DNA of 29,521 nucleotides, taken from the NCBI GenBank assembly GCA_022925895.1, contig JAKSYS010000732.1:1-29521 (forward strand), given 5' to 3'. How positions within the stretch are numbered: position 1 is the first letter of the stretch; the number at the start of each line of letters is the position of its first letter. This stretch comes from Fragilaria crotonensis. Taxonomy: Eukaryota; Bacillariophyta; Fragilariophyceae; Fragilariales; Fragilariaceae. The translations under genes were made by a program, and so were the position numbers. Positions 9,390 through 19,197 of the stretch are shown here, in pieces. The notes under the pieces are model-generated. The model saw nothing but the letters and a program-made list of their open reading frames with translations. It was not told the origin of the DNA and made no database searches.

Positions 9390-9895
9390 CCTGGTACTCT
9401 ACCGTAGTACAGGTTTATTCATATTATTTCATATGACATATGGACATATTGAGCATGCACAGCATGCAAGATGCAGCATGGTCGCAGTGAGTATGGAGTA
9501 CAGTATGGAGTATGGAGTGTACTGGAGTATAGAGTAATATTAGTGTATGGACATAAGGTATGCATATTCATTTACTAGGACGGCGTACTCGTACCTGTTT
9601 GCGGTTCGCAAGGCGGACCGTTGTTGAGCCATCTGCACACAACAATTGTTTCCGGTGAGGGTTCGCGTCACGGCTAAAACAATAGCACCGTGACAGCTGC
9701 TGATTGTTTGCATATCCTTACAGGAATCTTCGGTCTGCACATGTGTACAAGGAAGAACTTCCATCACCAACTGACAAAAGTGCAGGCATTCCATTCTTGA
9801 TTCTCAAGGCGACTGCACTCGCCAACAGGCTCCACACACATCATCGGTACGCTGTAGCCAGTCAACGCCGCACATCCGAACGACAGAAAACGACA
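9390..9895. other. Intergenic region upstream of succinyl-CoA ligase beta
   Basis: Contains GTAC-bearing words near 9390-9420 and 9585-9597, then GTATGGAGTA-type short repeats around 9490-9535. It presumably includes the promoter of the downstream gene. No coding frame is convincing; the frame open from 9704 only becomes protein-like at ATG 9896. Confidence 0.45.
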
Positions 9896-11437
9896 ATGTA
9901 CTCTTCTCTTCGCATTGCAACCCGTCGAACGGCAGCTCCTTCTCTGGGAGCCGTCCGTAACTTGAATGTCCATGAATACATTTCGATGGAGATTATGAAC
10001 ACTCACGGCATTGCTACACCAAAAGGGTTTGTGGCATCGACACCAGAAGAAGCCGAAAATATTTACTTGAAGGAGTTTGCCAAGCGTACGTTCAACATTA
10101 TTTCTGTCTCTTTGCCTTATGTGTATTGTTCTCCACAAGTAGAAGTTCTTTCATAATTCTTCGGATTGTTCTCACGTACTGAAATGCTCATCTTATTTGA
10201 ATTCCTCAGCCGGATCCACTCCTAAGGATGTCGTCATCAAAGCGCAAGTTCTATCAGGAGGCCGTGGCTTGGGTACCTTCAAGAACGGCTTCAAGGGTGG
10301 CGTCCACATGGTTACCAAGCCCGGCCAAGCCCGTGAGTTTGCTGCGGCCATGCTCGGTCAAGAATTGGTCACCAAGCAAGCACCCAACGGAATCATTTGC
10401 AACAAGGTGTTTTTGATGGAACGCATGTACATGAGGCAAGAAATGTACCTTTCTATCCTCATGGACCGCGCTTCACAGGGTCCTGTTTTGGTTGCATCTC
10501 CTAGAGGAGGAACCTCCATTGAAGACGTTGCCGCATCCAATCCGGAAGTCATCTTTACGGAACCAATTGATTTGATTAAGGGCATTCAGCATGATACCTG
10601 CGTCCGAATGGCGAAGAACCTTGGCCTTGACGAGGGCACGGGACCACATGACAAGGCCGTCGCTTTGATGAAGAATCTTTACAACATGTTTGTTTCCTGC
10701 GATTGCACGCAAGTCGAAATCAACCCATTGGCGGAGACACCAGACGGCGATATTGTCGTTTGCGACGCCAAGGTCAATTTCGACGATAATGCCGAATACC
10801 GTCAGTCCACGATCTTTGCCCGCCGTGACATCACTCAGGAAGATTCGCGAGAAGTTGAGGCGAGCAAATATGATCTGAACTACATTGGATTGGACGGAAA
10901 CATTGGATGTATGGTGAATGGAGCTGGTTTGGCCATGAGCACCATGGTAAGTGTGTCTTGCAAACAGATGATAAAACATTATGTGAGATTAATTTCGGGG
11001 ACGAGGAAGAAACTCACTGGTTGCCTTCTGTCGCTTCTGCCAGGACATTATTCAGCTAAAGGGTGGCAGCCCAGCAAACTTTTGGACGTTGGCGGAGGTG
11101 CTAACGCAACCCAGGTTCAAAAGCCTTTGAAATTCTCAACGCGGACCCTCGCGTCCAAGCAATCCTGGTCAACATTTTCGGAGGTATCATGAGATGTGAC
11201 GTGATTGCGACTGGAATCATCAATGCTGCCAAAAATCGGTCTCTCGAAGCCTATCGTGATTCGTCTGCAGGGTACAAATGTCAATGAAGCCAAGACCCTG
11301 ATTGAGGATGCGGATTCCATATGACGTTGGCAGACGACTTGGAGGATGCTGCCATCAAGGCCGTGGGTGTCGCAGAGATTGCGGCGCAAGCTGCCAAGAT
11401 TCGAGTCGGGATCAAGTTCAATGGATTTCTGTTGTAA
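9896..11437 (+). CDS. Succinate-CoA ligase (ADP/GDP-forming) beta subunit, mitochondrial; exon 3 frame broken
   Basis: Exons 9896-10085, 10210-10946 and 11044-11437 encode the ATP-grasp beta subunit of the TCA-cycle enzyme that converts succinyl-CoA plus NDP and phosphate to succinate, CoA and NTP. The N-terminus ([19 protein letters not shown]) is a basic, acid-free mitochondrial presequence followed by [21 protein letters not shown]. Family motifs are [13 protein letters not shown], the [15 protein letters not shown] block, [16 protein letters not shown] and, in exon 3, the CoA-ligase part with [15 protein letters not shown] and [12 protein letters not shown]. Exons 1-2 are intact. Exon 3 must change frame near 11081, 11120, 11233 and 11311, each beside a short homopolymer, yet stays highly conserved between breaks and ends at a normal C-terminus (KFNGFLL, stop 11435-11437). 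I read this as sequence error, not decay. ADP or GDP specificity cannot be told. Confidence 0.92.
10086..10209 (+). other. Succinate-CoA ligase intron 1, 124 bp
   Basis: Donor GTACGT, acceptor CCTCAG. Joining gives [17 protein letters not shown] in one frame; unspliced reading runs into a stop at about 10156. Confidence 0.88.
10947..11043 (+). other. Succinate-CoA ligase intron 2, 97 bp
   Basis: Donor GTAAGT follows ATG codon 10944-10946; acceptor CTGCCAG at 11043. Joining gives [18 protein letters not shown], the expected family sequence. Confidence 0.9.
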
Positions 11438-11535
11438 AAGGAACGCGTAATAGCAGTTCACGTAAATGACAATTAGACGACGACTCATATGTTTTTGTGC
11501 TCCCTTAAAATATTGCCCTCTTTCATGAATCGTCC

Positions 11536-12280
11536 CTAGCTAAGTGTAATGCGCAACGTCGATCCACCAAGTATCAATTCCACAGGTTCTTCCAACAAGA
11601 ATGCCTCATTTGTAGCCAACGCTCGATCCTTGCAAACAGTACCATTCGTCGATCCGACATCCGTAAAATAGGCTTTGCCAGATATGATTTCGAACTTTCC
11701 GTGGGTGGTTGAAACCTCACTATCCTTGGACAAACTAACTCCCTTCTCTCGAAACTTTTTGCCGGCCGATCGGCCAACTAAGCAAGCAGTGTTGGCTTTC
11801 GGCTGCACTGTCACAGTCATACCAGTATGTGGACCTGTGGTGACTTGAATATGAATGGCTTGCACTTTTTTGATGACAGTAGTATTCAAGGTTGCAAATG
11901 GTTGTTTGGAAATCGCGGCATTATATGCCTTGGCTCCTTTAGATGGAGCGGCAACCATCACGTTCGACGACGAGACGGATGGGACGTTTTCATCAGACTC
12001 CATGATTCTCCACAATTCCTGTTTGCGCTCTTCAAACTGGCGCTGCAGAGATTCAACCAGTTCGGCATGTTTTTGATCCGTCAATGCGTGACTTTGCAAC
12101 AAGTGCCATTGCAAGACATGTTCAACCGACCAATTTTCTGTGGGTTCTATCGTTACGATCGAGAAAGTCAGAAACGGGGTCACAAAAACATGCATTGGAG
12201 TAATCTGAAAAGCAATCGATCTCAAAATACTCACCACTATCTATGGAATGCGGAAAGTCGGGGAAAACGTTGGATGTCAT
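11536..12280 (-). CDS. FHA-domain protein with N-terminal helical region
   Basis: Two exons, 12280-12235 and 12137-11536, give about 215 aa. The upstream ATG exon (MTSNVFPDFPHSIDS) joins by a phase-1 intron to ENWSVEHVLQWHLLQSH, an uninterrupted helical region (about 16-62, rich in E/Q/R). The C-terminal half is a forkhead-associated domain: GR at 137-138, the S-x-x-H block (VSTTHGKFEI, H161), and DVGSTNGT (about 175-182). FHA domains bind phosphothreonine peptides, so this is probably a phospho-dependent adaptor. There is no kinase, RING or other enzymatic part, and the partner is unknown. It converges on succinate-CoA ligase, with 98 bases between stops. If the intron is not removed an alternative start gives an extra hydrophobic N-terminus; the spliced form reads better. 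Confidence 0.8.
12138..12234 (-). other. FHA gene intron, 97 bp
   Basis: Minus-strand donor GTGAGT (12234-12229) and acceptor CCCACAG ending at 12138; the split codon G|AA restores Ser-Glu-Asn-Trp and removes an out-of-frame ATG exon end. Confidence 0.65.
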
Positions 12281-12973
12281 GGCCGTCTAAGAACGCAAAC
12301 TCAGTTTGCAATGGCGAAAAGGTGGCACTGTTACCACATCATGAACCTTCGTTGCCATACCCAGCCGTTACTCGTGAAGCCACTTTGTCAAATTCAAATA
12401 TAAATAACAGAATACCTCGTTTTTGGAGCTCGATACAACCCCCATCGGCCTTGTTTCGCAGTACGCGTACTGTACCTAGTACTTAACCCCTGTGCCCGTG
12501 GAGTATCGTGCAGGATATACTAGCAACTTGTACTTCACACTACTAACTACCAGCAACTATGTACCGGTACCAGAACTCCGAGTTCCGAGCATACAAATTG
12601 CAGTGTGCCCGTACGCAAGTACTGTACTCCAAGCTCGAGGCCACGGCACTCGTTCTCCGAACTGGAGTACGTACTACTAGTACTACACACCACACGGGCA
12701 CAGGCTGCTCTGCACCAGAAAAGCTCATTATCTTGAGAGTTTAGGGTTTAACTCCAATAACGCTCATGGAGCTAATCAACGAACTCGCGAGACGATGTAA
12801 ACGAGAGTCAACGGCTCCGCTCCATCGCTTCAAGGCCTAACGCTAGGTATCTATACCGCAAATGCCTTGTAGGGGTATTTGCACAATAACTTAGCAGCTT
12901 GGAGGCCGCTAACTAGCTAGCAATCCCTTGAAACTCACCGCGCGACGCCGAATTCCCACATCGGTGCAGCTTT
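12281..12973. other. Intergenic region between FHA and Snu114 genes, with GTAC island
   Basis: From 12460 to 12684 GTAC occurs 13 times (under 1 expected), in words such as GTACGCGTACTGTACC and GTACCGGTACC. The rest (12700-12973) is ordinary sequence, and no tRNA or other structured RNA gene was found in it. The left part carries the FHA promoter; the right part holds the 3' end of Snu114. Confidence 0.6.
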
Positions 12974-15900
12974 TCACTGCAACGCGGCATCAATGGGTTG
13001 ATCCTGCACCAAATGCGCCCTCATACCATCATCGAAGAATTTACTGATAGAAACATCTTCTGACAAGCCCTTTCGTCGTCGAGTTTTGATAAGCAGCTCT
13101 CTCGCTAAATGTGGTGGCGGACTGGGTTCCAGTGGATGTAGAATGATGTTCTTATCCAGAGGGTCGCCAGGCACAACATTCCAGTGATCGAACACCGCAT
13201 GAACCATAGCTTGGCCTTGCGTAAACGTCCTTAGATCTGTTTCGAATCCGAAACTATCCAAAACAGGAATGAATCCCTTCACTGAGTACAACATTGACCC
13301 CGAGATTGGACGATCTTGCACAATATGACCTCGCCGCCTAGTCAAAATTGGTTGAATTGAGTCTACCATGTCTCCAGGACATTGAATTTGCAGACGATAG
13401 ATGGGCTCCATGAGACGTGGCGTTGCAGTCAGAAGTGCCGATGCACCGTCCGTCGCGCCGTAGGAATGATTTGACCCCACCTCTATGAATAGGCTTGTCG
13501 GCGAGCGAGGCATTCAGAATCGAATCTTCGTCCCGCGCACCGGTTCTTCGCAGAGGGCCCTCACGAGTCGCCCATTGAAATCCTTGGACAATGCTAGACT
13601 TGCATGTCTTCAAGAGATTCTTGTCAACCTCACTAGGTAGAGTATCATCCAATAGGATGTTCGTTCCATGGGTAGGTGACGCTCCAAATGCCCACACAGA
13701 CCTAGAAGAAAGAAGATCCCAATCAAATTTCTTCTGAAAGAACCGTCCCTGCTTGCGGGTGTCCCAACTTGGATTAATCTTTCCAGCCTCCAGCATCTCG
13801 GCAAGACCGTCGTCTAGTGGCTCTGCAATGAACGTCAACTTGTTCCTCTTATTGGCAGTCTCGGCAAAGCATTTGAGACTGCTGGTTTCAATCACAGTCT
13901 CGCGAAACCCAACGATTGGATCCGAAACCTTGACCTCAATATCAGAGTACACGTGTCGGAGATCGTGCATCATGCAGTCCATGTACAGCTCGCCGGTTCC
14001 AAACAGAACATGCTCCCGCTTTCTTCAACACGGGTTTTCGCCATGGGATACGCCTTGGAGATGCGACGCAACCCCTCCACCATTTTGGCAATTCGCCAGG
14101 ATTTAGCGGCTCTATTGCGAGCTTCATGACAGAGTCACCACCTGCTTGCGGAAACTTGAGCGGCGCAAGATGTGGACCTCATCCTCCTCCTTCGTGGATA
14201 TTGATGCAATCGTGGCTGTTTTGGAGATGGTTGCTTCAATCCCTTCTAACAAGACCCAGTTTCCAGCTGTTGCTCGCGACACAAGAGTTTGTATTCTGCC
14301 ACGGGGGATGGCGACAGCTCCGACAGTCGCGATGCACATATCCTCTTCATCATCCTCGGGAGAGTAACCTTCGCCCAAGACTCGAACTCGTTCCCCCGGT
14401 CGCACGCTTCCTGAATAGATGCGACCAAACGCCGAAAAGTTTTGGCCGTCCTCCGAAGCGTACAGTTTAACAACATGCATCATGAGAGGGCCTTGAGAAT
14501 CGCATTCTAGCATGGCTTGCGCAATCTTTCCGTCCAGCACTCCGCTGTAACACCGTGCCACTTTACCCTTGGCGGCCGCGGATGGAGAAGGGCTGTCAAA
14601 GGGAAAGGGTGACGGTTAGTCCCACAGGGATGCGCCCAAAACTCAAGGAGAATTAGCAGAAGTCACTTACAAGTGTTGCACCACCATATCAACAAAGCCG
14701 CTGGTTGCAGTCTCAAAGAATTTCGAAAGGGCTGCTCGCAACAATGTCCTGGCACTTGCGCGCAATTCGTCCCGGCGTAGCAAAACTCCCACCTTACGCA
14801 GCAGCTTGTTCACGTCCTGTTCTCGTTCTGCCAGACACGCCGAGTACAATTTATAGAGAGGTTCCAACACGAAGGTACAGAACGTGCGCTCGACGCCCGG
14901 AGACTGGCAATTGCGAGCAGATTTGTGAAACAATCTCGATTCCGGATCCAGATAAGAATTTCCCCAGAGGCGCTTGGCAAAGTCGTCAGCTCCAAGATTG
15001 TCGCCCAAGCCATCTTCGCACAAGTGATCAAGATAGAGATTTGCAAAACTTTGTAACGTGAAACACCAACCATGTTGAGCACTAGCAAAGGCGACATTAC
15101 CGCGATCGGGAGATATCTTAGGATAGCGACCGTTCGACGCCTGCGCCACCAAATCATTCACACTCTCCACCAGGTGTAGCAACTTGTAATAGCAGTCACG
15201 CGGCGGCAGTTTTAGTTCCACGATCAATCGGTCCACCTTGTTTATCAACAACGTGATAGGAAGTCCTTCTGAAACAGAATGTCTAACAACCATCTCGGTG
15301 TGAAGCATGATGCCCTCGATAGCATCCAACACAACTACAGCTCCATCGACAGCACGGAGTGCTGCTACACTTTCATCATGAAAGTTGACATGCCCAGGAC
15401 AATCCACCAACGTTACAAGATATGACTTGCCTCTCGTATCAGGCAATATTGTGGAAATGGGTGTGCTGACTAAACTCATTTGGCGTGCTTGTTCACTTTC
15501 CATCTGATCTGCATACCGGGGGCCCTCTCGTGCATTCTGGGATGATACATTGTCTTGCTCGCCGTTGCTATTACTTCCCCACTTGTGTCGTTTCGTCGTT
15601 TCGAGCAGCAAGTCTACAAAGGTTGTCTTGCCCGAATGCAAATGACCAACCAAGGCGAATCCACGTCGGACGCGAGTCGTTTCGTTACCGAATAGAGCAG
15701 TCAAGTAGTTGTCGGTGTATATATAATCGTCTGCTTCGGTGTTTTTGGCTCGATTTGTCTTGGTGGAAACCGGTTCCACGAGTGGTACATTCAAGTCGAT
15801 GGCGTCCTCGTCCAGGACAGCCGTTCGCACGTCATCTCCATAGACTTGGTTCGCACTCGGATAGTGGACCTTATCTTCGTGTAAGACAATGGCTTGCACT

Positions 15901-16094
15901 GGATCTGCTTGACCATCCTGCTCATCATCTTCGACGAGCACCATTTTTTGATCCTGATCGGCCGACACATCAGACGCATCGTCGGGTGCTTGTTCCTCCT
16001 CGTCGTCATCATCATCGGAATCGTCGTCAGAATCCAAGTCCGGACCTATGTAGTTTCCAAACTCGTCGTAGAGATCCTGATCTGCGTCGGCCAT
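12974..16094 (-). CDS. EFTUD2: U5 snRNP GTPase Snu114/EFTUD2 (116-kDa component); second exon frame broken
   Basis: Exons 16094-14671 and 14592-12974. An acidic N-terminus ([20 protein letters not shown]) typical of Snu114 leads into an EF2-like GTPase: G1 GHLHSGKT (150-157), G3 DCPGH (231-235), G4 NKVD (285-288). Then come EF2-like domain II ([19 protein letters not shown]), domain III ([14 protein letters not shown]), domain IV with WAFG and GPL, and domain V ending [19 protein letters not shown], then [19 protein letters not shown]. Snu114 drives U4/U6 unwinding and spliceosome disassembly with Prp8 and Brr2. The first 650 codons are intact. Between about 14160 and 13440 the frame changes at least seven times (near 14160, 14083, 14015, 13550, 13532, 13475, 13440), mostly one missing base in a homopolymer, while protein identity to the family continues. 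Sequence error is the best reading, since the protein is essential. Length after repair is near the usual 970 residues. Confidence 0.93.
14593..14670 (-). other. Snu114 intron, 78 bp
   Basis: Minus-strand donor GTAAGT (14670-14665), acceptor TTTGACAG ending at 14593. Splicing gives [15 protein letters not shown], matching the family's VQH-PSP sequence. Confidence 0.9.
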
Positions 16095-16590
16095 GCTGGG
16101 AGTAACGACTTGCTACTCACGCTTGTGTGGAATGACTCACAACAGCGAAGGAAATGGAAAATGACAAGGCTGTCTCAGCAACCGCAACATGTCGATCCAG
16201 TATGCATAGTCAGATCATACCGCAAATGTATTGGACTGGGAGGTCCGGTAAAATGACGTTTCTTCTCGTAGCTTCTACATGCAATTAATACCAAGCAGAG
16301 GTGCGTGGCCGGACCTTCCTGCCAACATGCCCTCGGAGTGAAATTGATTTTCAATAGACTGTGTAGACAGACAGACGAGCACTTTGGTGCTGAAAATTTG
16401 ACGATCCTACTACAGCCTTCTACAGTACTCCAGTAGTACTACAGTGCATTCTTTGTGTGGCTGTCAGAAACTCCCATCGCGGGTCGCGGTCCGAGGTCTG
16501 ATGTCAGTTCCGTGCGAAATGTGTGATGAATGGAGTTCGATGAAAGCGATGGATAATTATCTCGTTTTCGCTTGGAATCATCATCAATCC
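16095..16590. promoter_or_regulatory. Divergent intergenic region between Snu114 and Cpn10
   Basis: The two start codons are about 500 bp apart and face away from each other, so both promoters lie here. A small group of GTAC/AGTACT words occurs at about 16420-16440. No motif of known function is identifiable. The frame open upstream of 16591 does not look like a presequence, so the chaperonin start is placed at 16591. Confidence 0.5.
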
Positions 16591-17181
16591 ATGATCATGG
16601 TGTTGTTTCGATTTATCACATTCACCGTTCTTGCAGCTCTCCTCGTCTCGGACACACTGGCACTCTCCAGCAATCCGAAACCCAAATTCTTTGGTGGAGC
16701 CGGTGTCGGACGACTAACGTTGGAAGACTTGTCGTCACAAAAGATCGCTTGTCATTATGACATGGTTCTGGTAGAGAGAATTCAAGGTCGTCCCAAGACT
16801 GAATCAGGTCTCTTTGTGCCACAAGAAGACTTGCCAAAGTTACATTTATGTAAAGGTATGCCTCGTCGACTTTTCGTGCCACGAATGATGTTGATTACCA
16901 TTCCTTTTTTTGTCAATTTTTGCTAACCTAACCGATGCAACATTCACATCTCAGTCGTTTCCGTTGGACCCGGCCGAGAAGAAGAGAACGGTATGATCGC
17001 TCCCATGCCAGATCTGTCGGTGGGAGACATTGTGATTGCCAAAAACCCATGGGGAATCGGCCCCAAGGACGAGGAAACGTCGGATGGGAAAAAGTTTTCC
17101 TTTATGAGGTCGCAAGATATTGCGGCGATTGTGACAGGCGGAATCGAAGAATTTGAGCGAGATGATGGTCAATACTTGTAG
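16591..17181 (+). CDS. Organellar GroES-type co-chaperonin (Cpn10) with signal-type presequence
   Basis: Exons 16591-16855 and 16955-17181 give 163 aa. A hydrophobic signal-like N-terminus (MIMVLFRFITFTVLAALLVS, cleavage near DTLALSS) is followed by a short basic stretch, as expected for entry into a complex plastid through the ER; the +1 residue would be Leu or Ser rather than the usual Phe, so plastid location is likely but not certain. The Cpn10 domain (about 55-160) has the mobile loop GRPKTESGLFVPQED and VVSVGPGREEENG, then KNPWGIGP and a terminal strand (IAAIVTGGIEEFE). Cpn10 rings cap Cpn60 during folding of imported proteins such as Rubisco. Single domain, unlike the tandem Cpn20 of plant chloroplasts. 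Confidence 0.85.
16856..16954 (+). other. Cpn10 intron, 99 bp
   Basis: Donor GTATGC, acceptor CATCTCAG; split codon G|TC restores LHLCK-V-VSVGPG. Confidence 0.88.
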
Positions 17182-17826
17182 TTATTCGGAATCGTTTTTA
17201 CAAGCAGAATGATGACGATGGCGACAACAGCAACAAGAACGTTGGAAGAATATAGGAAGTAGTCTATAGCTATAGTAGTAACGGAACACTCGGAGCACTC
17301 CCACGCCAAGCGTAATGATACTACGCCAATTGATGCCTCAGTTCGGCTCATCCAAGACCGTTTTCTGGAGTGAATGAAACAAAAAGTGAGTCTAAATATT
17401 GCAATGTTGGGATAGAGAGACTCTTCAAGGGGCCTTCTGCAGGCCCGAAGACACTCAGCAAACGTTGCAAGCTTTTCTATTCCCCCATTCCATGTAGGAA
17501 CAGAAGGGATACACATAGGCAAGTGTAATCTTCTGTAATTGTCGAGTGCAGGGGATTGTGCTTTCGCGAGAGCGTTTTAACGAGTCCAAGTCAGAAAACG
17601 TACCTCTTCCTATCCTGGGCTTGTAATGTCAACGGCGTCGCCGGAAGACCCGCGTTATGTTTCGATCCAGATACCCATGCAACTGGTACCAGGGAAGAAT
17701 TCCATGCGATATGTCTGAAGTTCGTCGTGCAACGGAGTATCCGACGCCTAGTCGTAGCCCGCGATCAAAGTAAGAAGGGTGAATCTTGATGGCTCGATGA
17801 TTGTAAAACTCGCAGCCGAGGCTTGC
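17182..17826. other. Convergent intergenic region, no gene seen
   Basis: It lies between the stops of Cpn10 (+) and the FAM133-like gene (-), so it holds both 3' UTRs. Short frames present here (for example around 17560-17790) lack coding character. No repeat or RNA gene was recognised. Confidence 0.5.
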
Positions 17827-18405
17827 CTACTCGTCGTTGTCATTACCCTTGGTGAAGAAACTGCTCAGTTTATATCGATCATCCACCTCCTCGTCTTCGT
17901 CGTCCTTTTTCGTGCCCTTTTTCCGCTTCTTCTTCTTGCGTCGTCTCTCTTCCTCACTCGAGGAAGACGAGTCGCTCTCACTGTCATCGTCACGACGTCG
18001 ATGCTTCTTTTTCCGCTTTTTACTCTTCTTATGCTTTCTTCGCCGTCGTTCATCCTCACTGCTGTCGCTGGTATCGCTCTCGGACGAGTCGTGCTTACTC
18101 TTTCGCTTCTTTTTCTTCTTCTTCCTATCTCCTTCTTTATTGTTTGCCGTGTTCCTCCGCGCCAACATCTTCTCCCGTTGTTCATCCAATTCCTTCCGAT
18201 ACTCTTCCATCTTTTGTTGATCGGCACCGCTAAGATTCAACTTGTCTTGATTGTCTTTCTTGTATTGTTCCCATGTCGGACGATTGGAGTCTGCCATCTT
18301 TTCTGCAATCGTTCGTTCTTCCTTGCCAGTCATGAGACGCATGACAGCTTCCATTTGAGACGACATGCGGGTCGGAGGAGTGGCAGTTGTCGGTTTATCC
18401 GACAT
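17827..18405 (-). CDS. FAM133-like lysine/serine-rich nuclear protein
   Basis: An intact 192-residue frame. After a Thr/Pro-rich start and a conserved-looking helix (SSQMEAVMRLMTGKEERTIAEK, about 15-36) comes NRPTWEQYK (41-49) and KMEEYRKELDEQREKMLARR (65-84), which parallel the RPTWEEVKEQL and WKKELEKHREKLL segments of animal FAM133 proteins. The remaining 100 residues alternate lysine/arginine runs with serine/aspartate/glutamate runs (SSESDTSDSSEDE, KKSKKRKKKHRRR), typical of nuclear-speckle or spliceosome-associated proteins and of casein kinase 2 targets. Function of the family is little known. It is a single exon and converges on Cpn10. The large opposite-strand frame over the same bases (17779-18516) mirrors the low-complexity code and is not a gene. 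Confidence 0.75.
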   Translation of the reverse strand: MSDKPTTATPPTRMSSQMEAVMRLMTGKEERTIAEKMADSNRPTWEQYKKDNQDKLNLSGADQQKMEEYRKELDEQREKMLARRNTANNKEGDRKKKKKKRKSKHDSSESDTSDSSEDERRRRKHKKSKKRKKKHRRRDDDSESDSSSSSEEERRRKKKKRKKGTKKDDEDEEVDDRYKLSSFFTKGNDNDE

Positions 18406-18748
18406 TGTATGAATGTGTTGTGCTGTAACCTGTTACGTTATTGCGGATTGGATATCAATGTACGAGGCGTGTGGCTTGTACCAAGAATTGAATGGCAATA
18501 CTCGCTGAGTGAATAGAGGGCGACACAAGCAAATCTGATCTCACTACTTCGTTCTACTGCTGCATCAGGTGCCTTCGTTGCGTTCTAATGTGTTGAATGA
18601 TCAATCACGCTTGCATCAAACACCAACAGCAAACACAGTTGTGGGTTGTGGTAGAGCTGTTGTTATCATCGCCATTTGGTTTCGTGTTACCGTACGTCTT
18701 GCCCTGAACAGTGCAAGTATTCCAAACCGACAGCAGGCAGGACAGCTC
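18406..18748. other. Intergenic region left of the piggyBac-like element
   Basis: It includes the FAM133-like promoter. No coding region or repeat was recognised up to the TTAG target duplication at 18749-18752. Confidence 0.45.
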
Positions 18749-18752
18749 TTAG

Positions 18753-18762
18753 CCCCCGACAT
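18753..18762 (+). repeat. Left terminal inverted repeat of the piggyBac-like element
   Basis: CCCCCGACAT, exact reverse complement of 22095-22104, preceded by target duplication TTAG. Confidence 0.9.
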
Positions 18763-18788
18763 TTTTGTCCTACCGGGTAGGACAAAAA
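18762..18788. repeat. Near-terminal 27-nt palindrome
   Basis: TTTTTGTCCTACC (18762-18774), a single G, then its exact complement GGTAGGACAAAAA (18776-18788). It overlaps the end of the terminal repeat and pairs two of the subterminal TTTGTCC sites head to head. Confidence 0.9.
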
Positions 18789-18851
18789 ACAAAATGTTTT
18801 TCGGATCGCCGAATCCATTTTGTCCTCTGGCGGATTTAGCAATAGGACAAA
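18764..18851. repeat. Left subterminal TTTGTCC/GGACAAA sites
   Basis: Copies at 18764-18770, 18780-18786, 18819-18825 and 18845-18851, in both orientations. Likely transposase-binding sites by analogy with subterminal repeats in other cut-and-paste elements. Confidence 0.7.
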
Positions 18852-19114
18852 AAGTAACCTTATAACCACGGGTTAATCAAGTTTAACACGAAGAACACCG
18901 TGTTGACCATGATCTGATCACACCATTCTTCATGGCTTACTCGCTCAGTGTCACGGATCGTTTCACAACAACCAAACGCACCTCCGGGGTACACTTGTTT
19001 ATGCGTATGCAATCCAGTTTTGACGTTGAATGACGGGTTGGTACGTTATGACAGTATCATGGCATGGTCGTTGAGACAATTTTCGGTGATGAACACGACC
19101 TGAACCTTTGTTAC

Positions 19115-19196
19115 AATGCGAGTTCTTTACTACTCGCATTTCCTTGCAAATTCCATTGCAAATGAAACAGCAACTTCATCATGCACGATGATGAAG
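19115..19196. repeat. Two perfect short hairpins just before the transposase start
   Basis: Hairpin one: AATGCGAGT (19115-19123) with ACTCGCATT (19132-19140), 8-base loop. Hairpin two: CTTCATCAT (19174-19182) with ATGATGAAG (19188-19196), 5-base loop GCACG. The candidate ATG follows at 19198. Confidence 0.7.
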
Positions 19197-19197
19197 T

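Noticed and set aside
12690-12973. Possible tRNA or small structured RNA
   Set aside because: No cloverleaf with A/B box pairs could be formed; only short chance inverted repeats.
13440-14160. Programmed frameshifting or genuine pseudogene in Snu114
   Set aside because: Seven changes in 720 bp, mostly at short homopolymers, with conservation on both sides of each, are far better explained by consensus error in an essential gene.
15485-16105. 206-codon forward frame rich in Arg/His/Pro
   Set aside because: It lies opposite the GTPase part of Snu114, whose motifs are unmistakable; the forward frame has no family features.
17779-18516. 245-codon forward frame rich in Leu/Ser/Phe, looking like a membrane protein
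   Set aside because: It is the complement of the Lys/Ser/Asp-rich FAM133-like gene; low-complexity coding sequence keeps the opposite frame open and gives false hydrophobicity.
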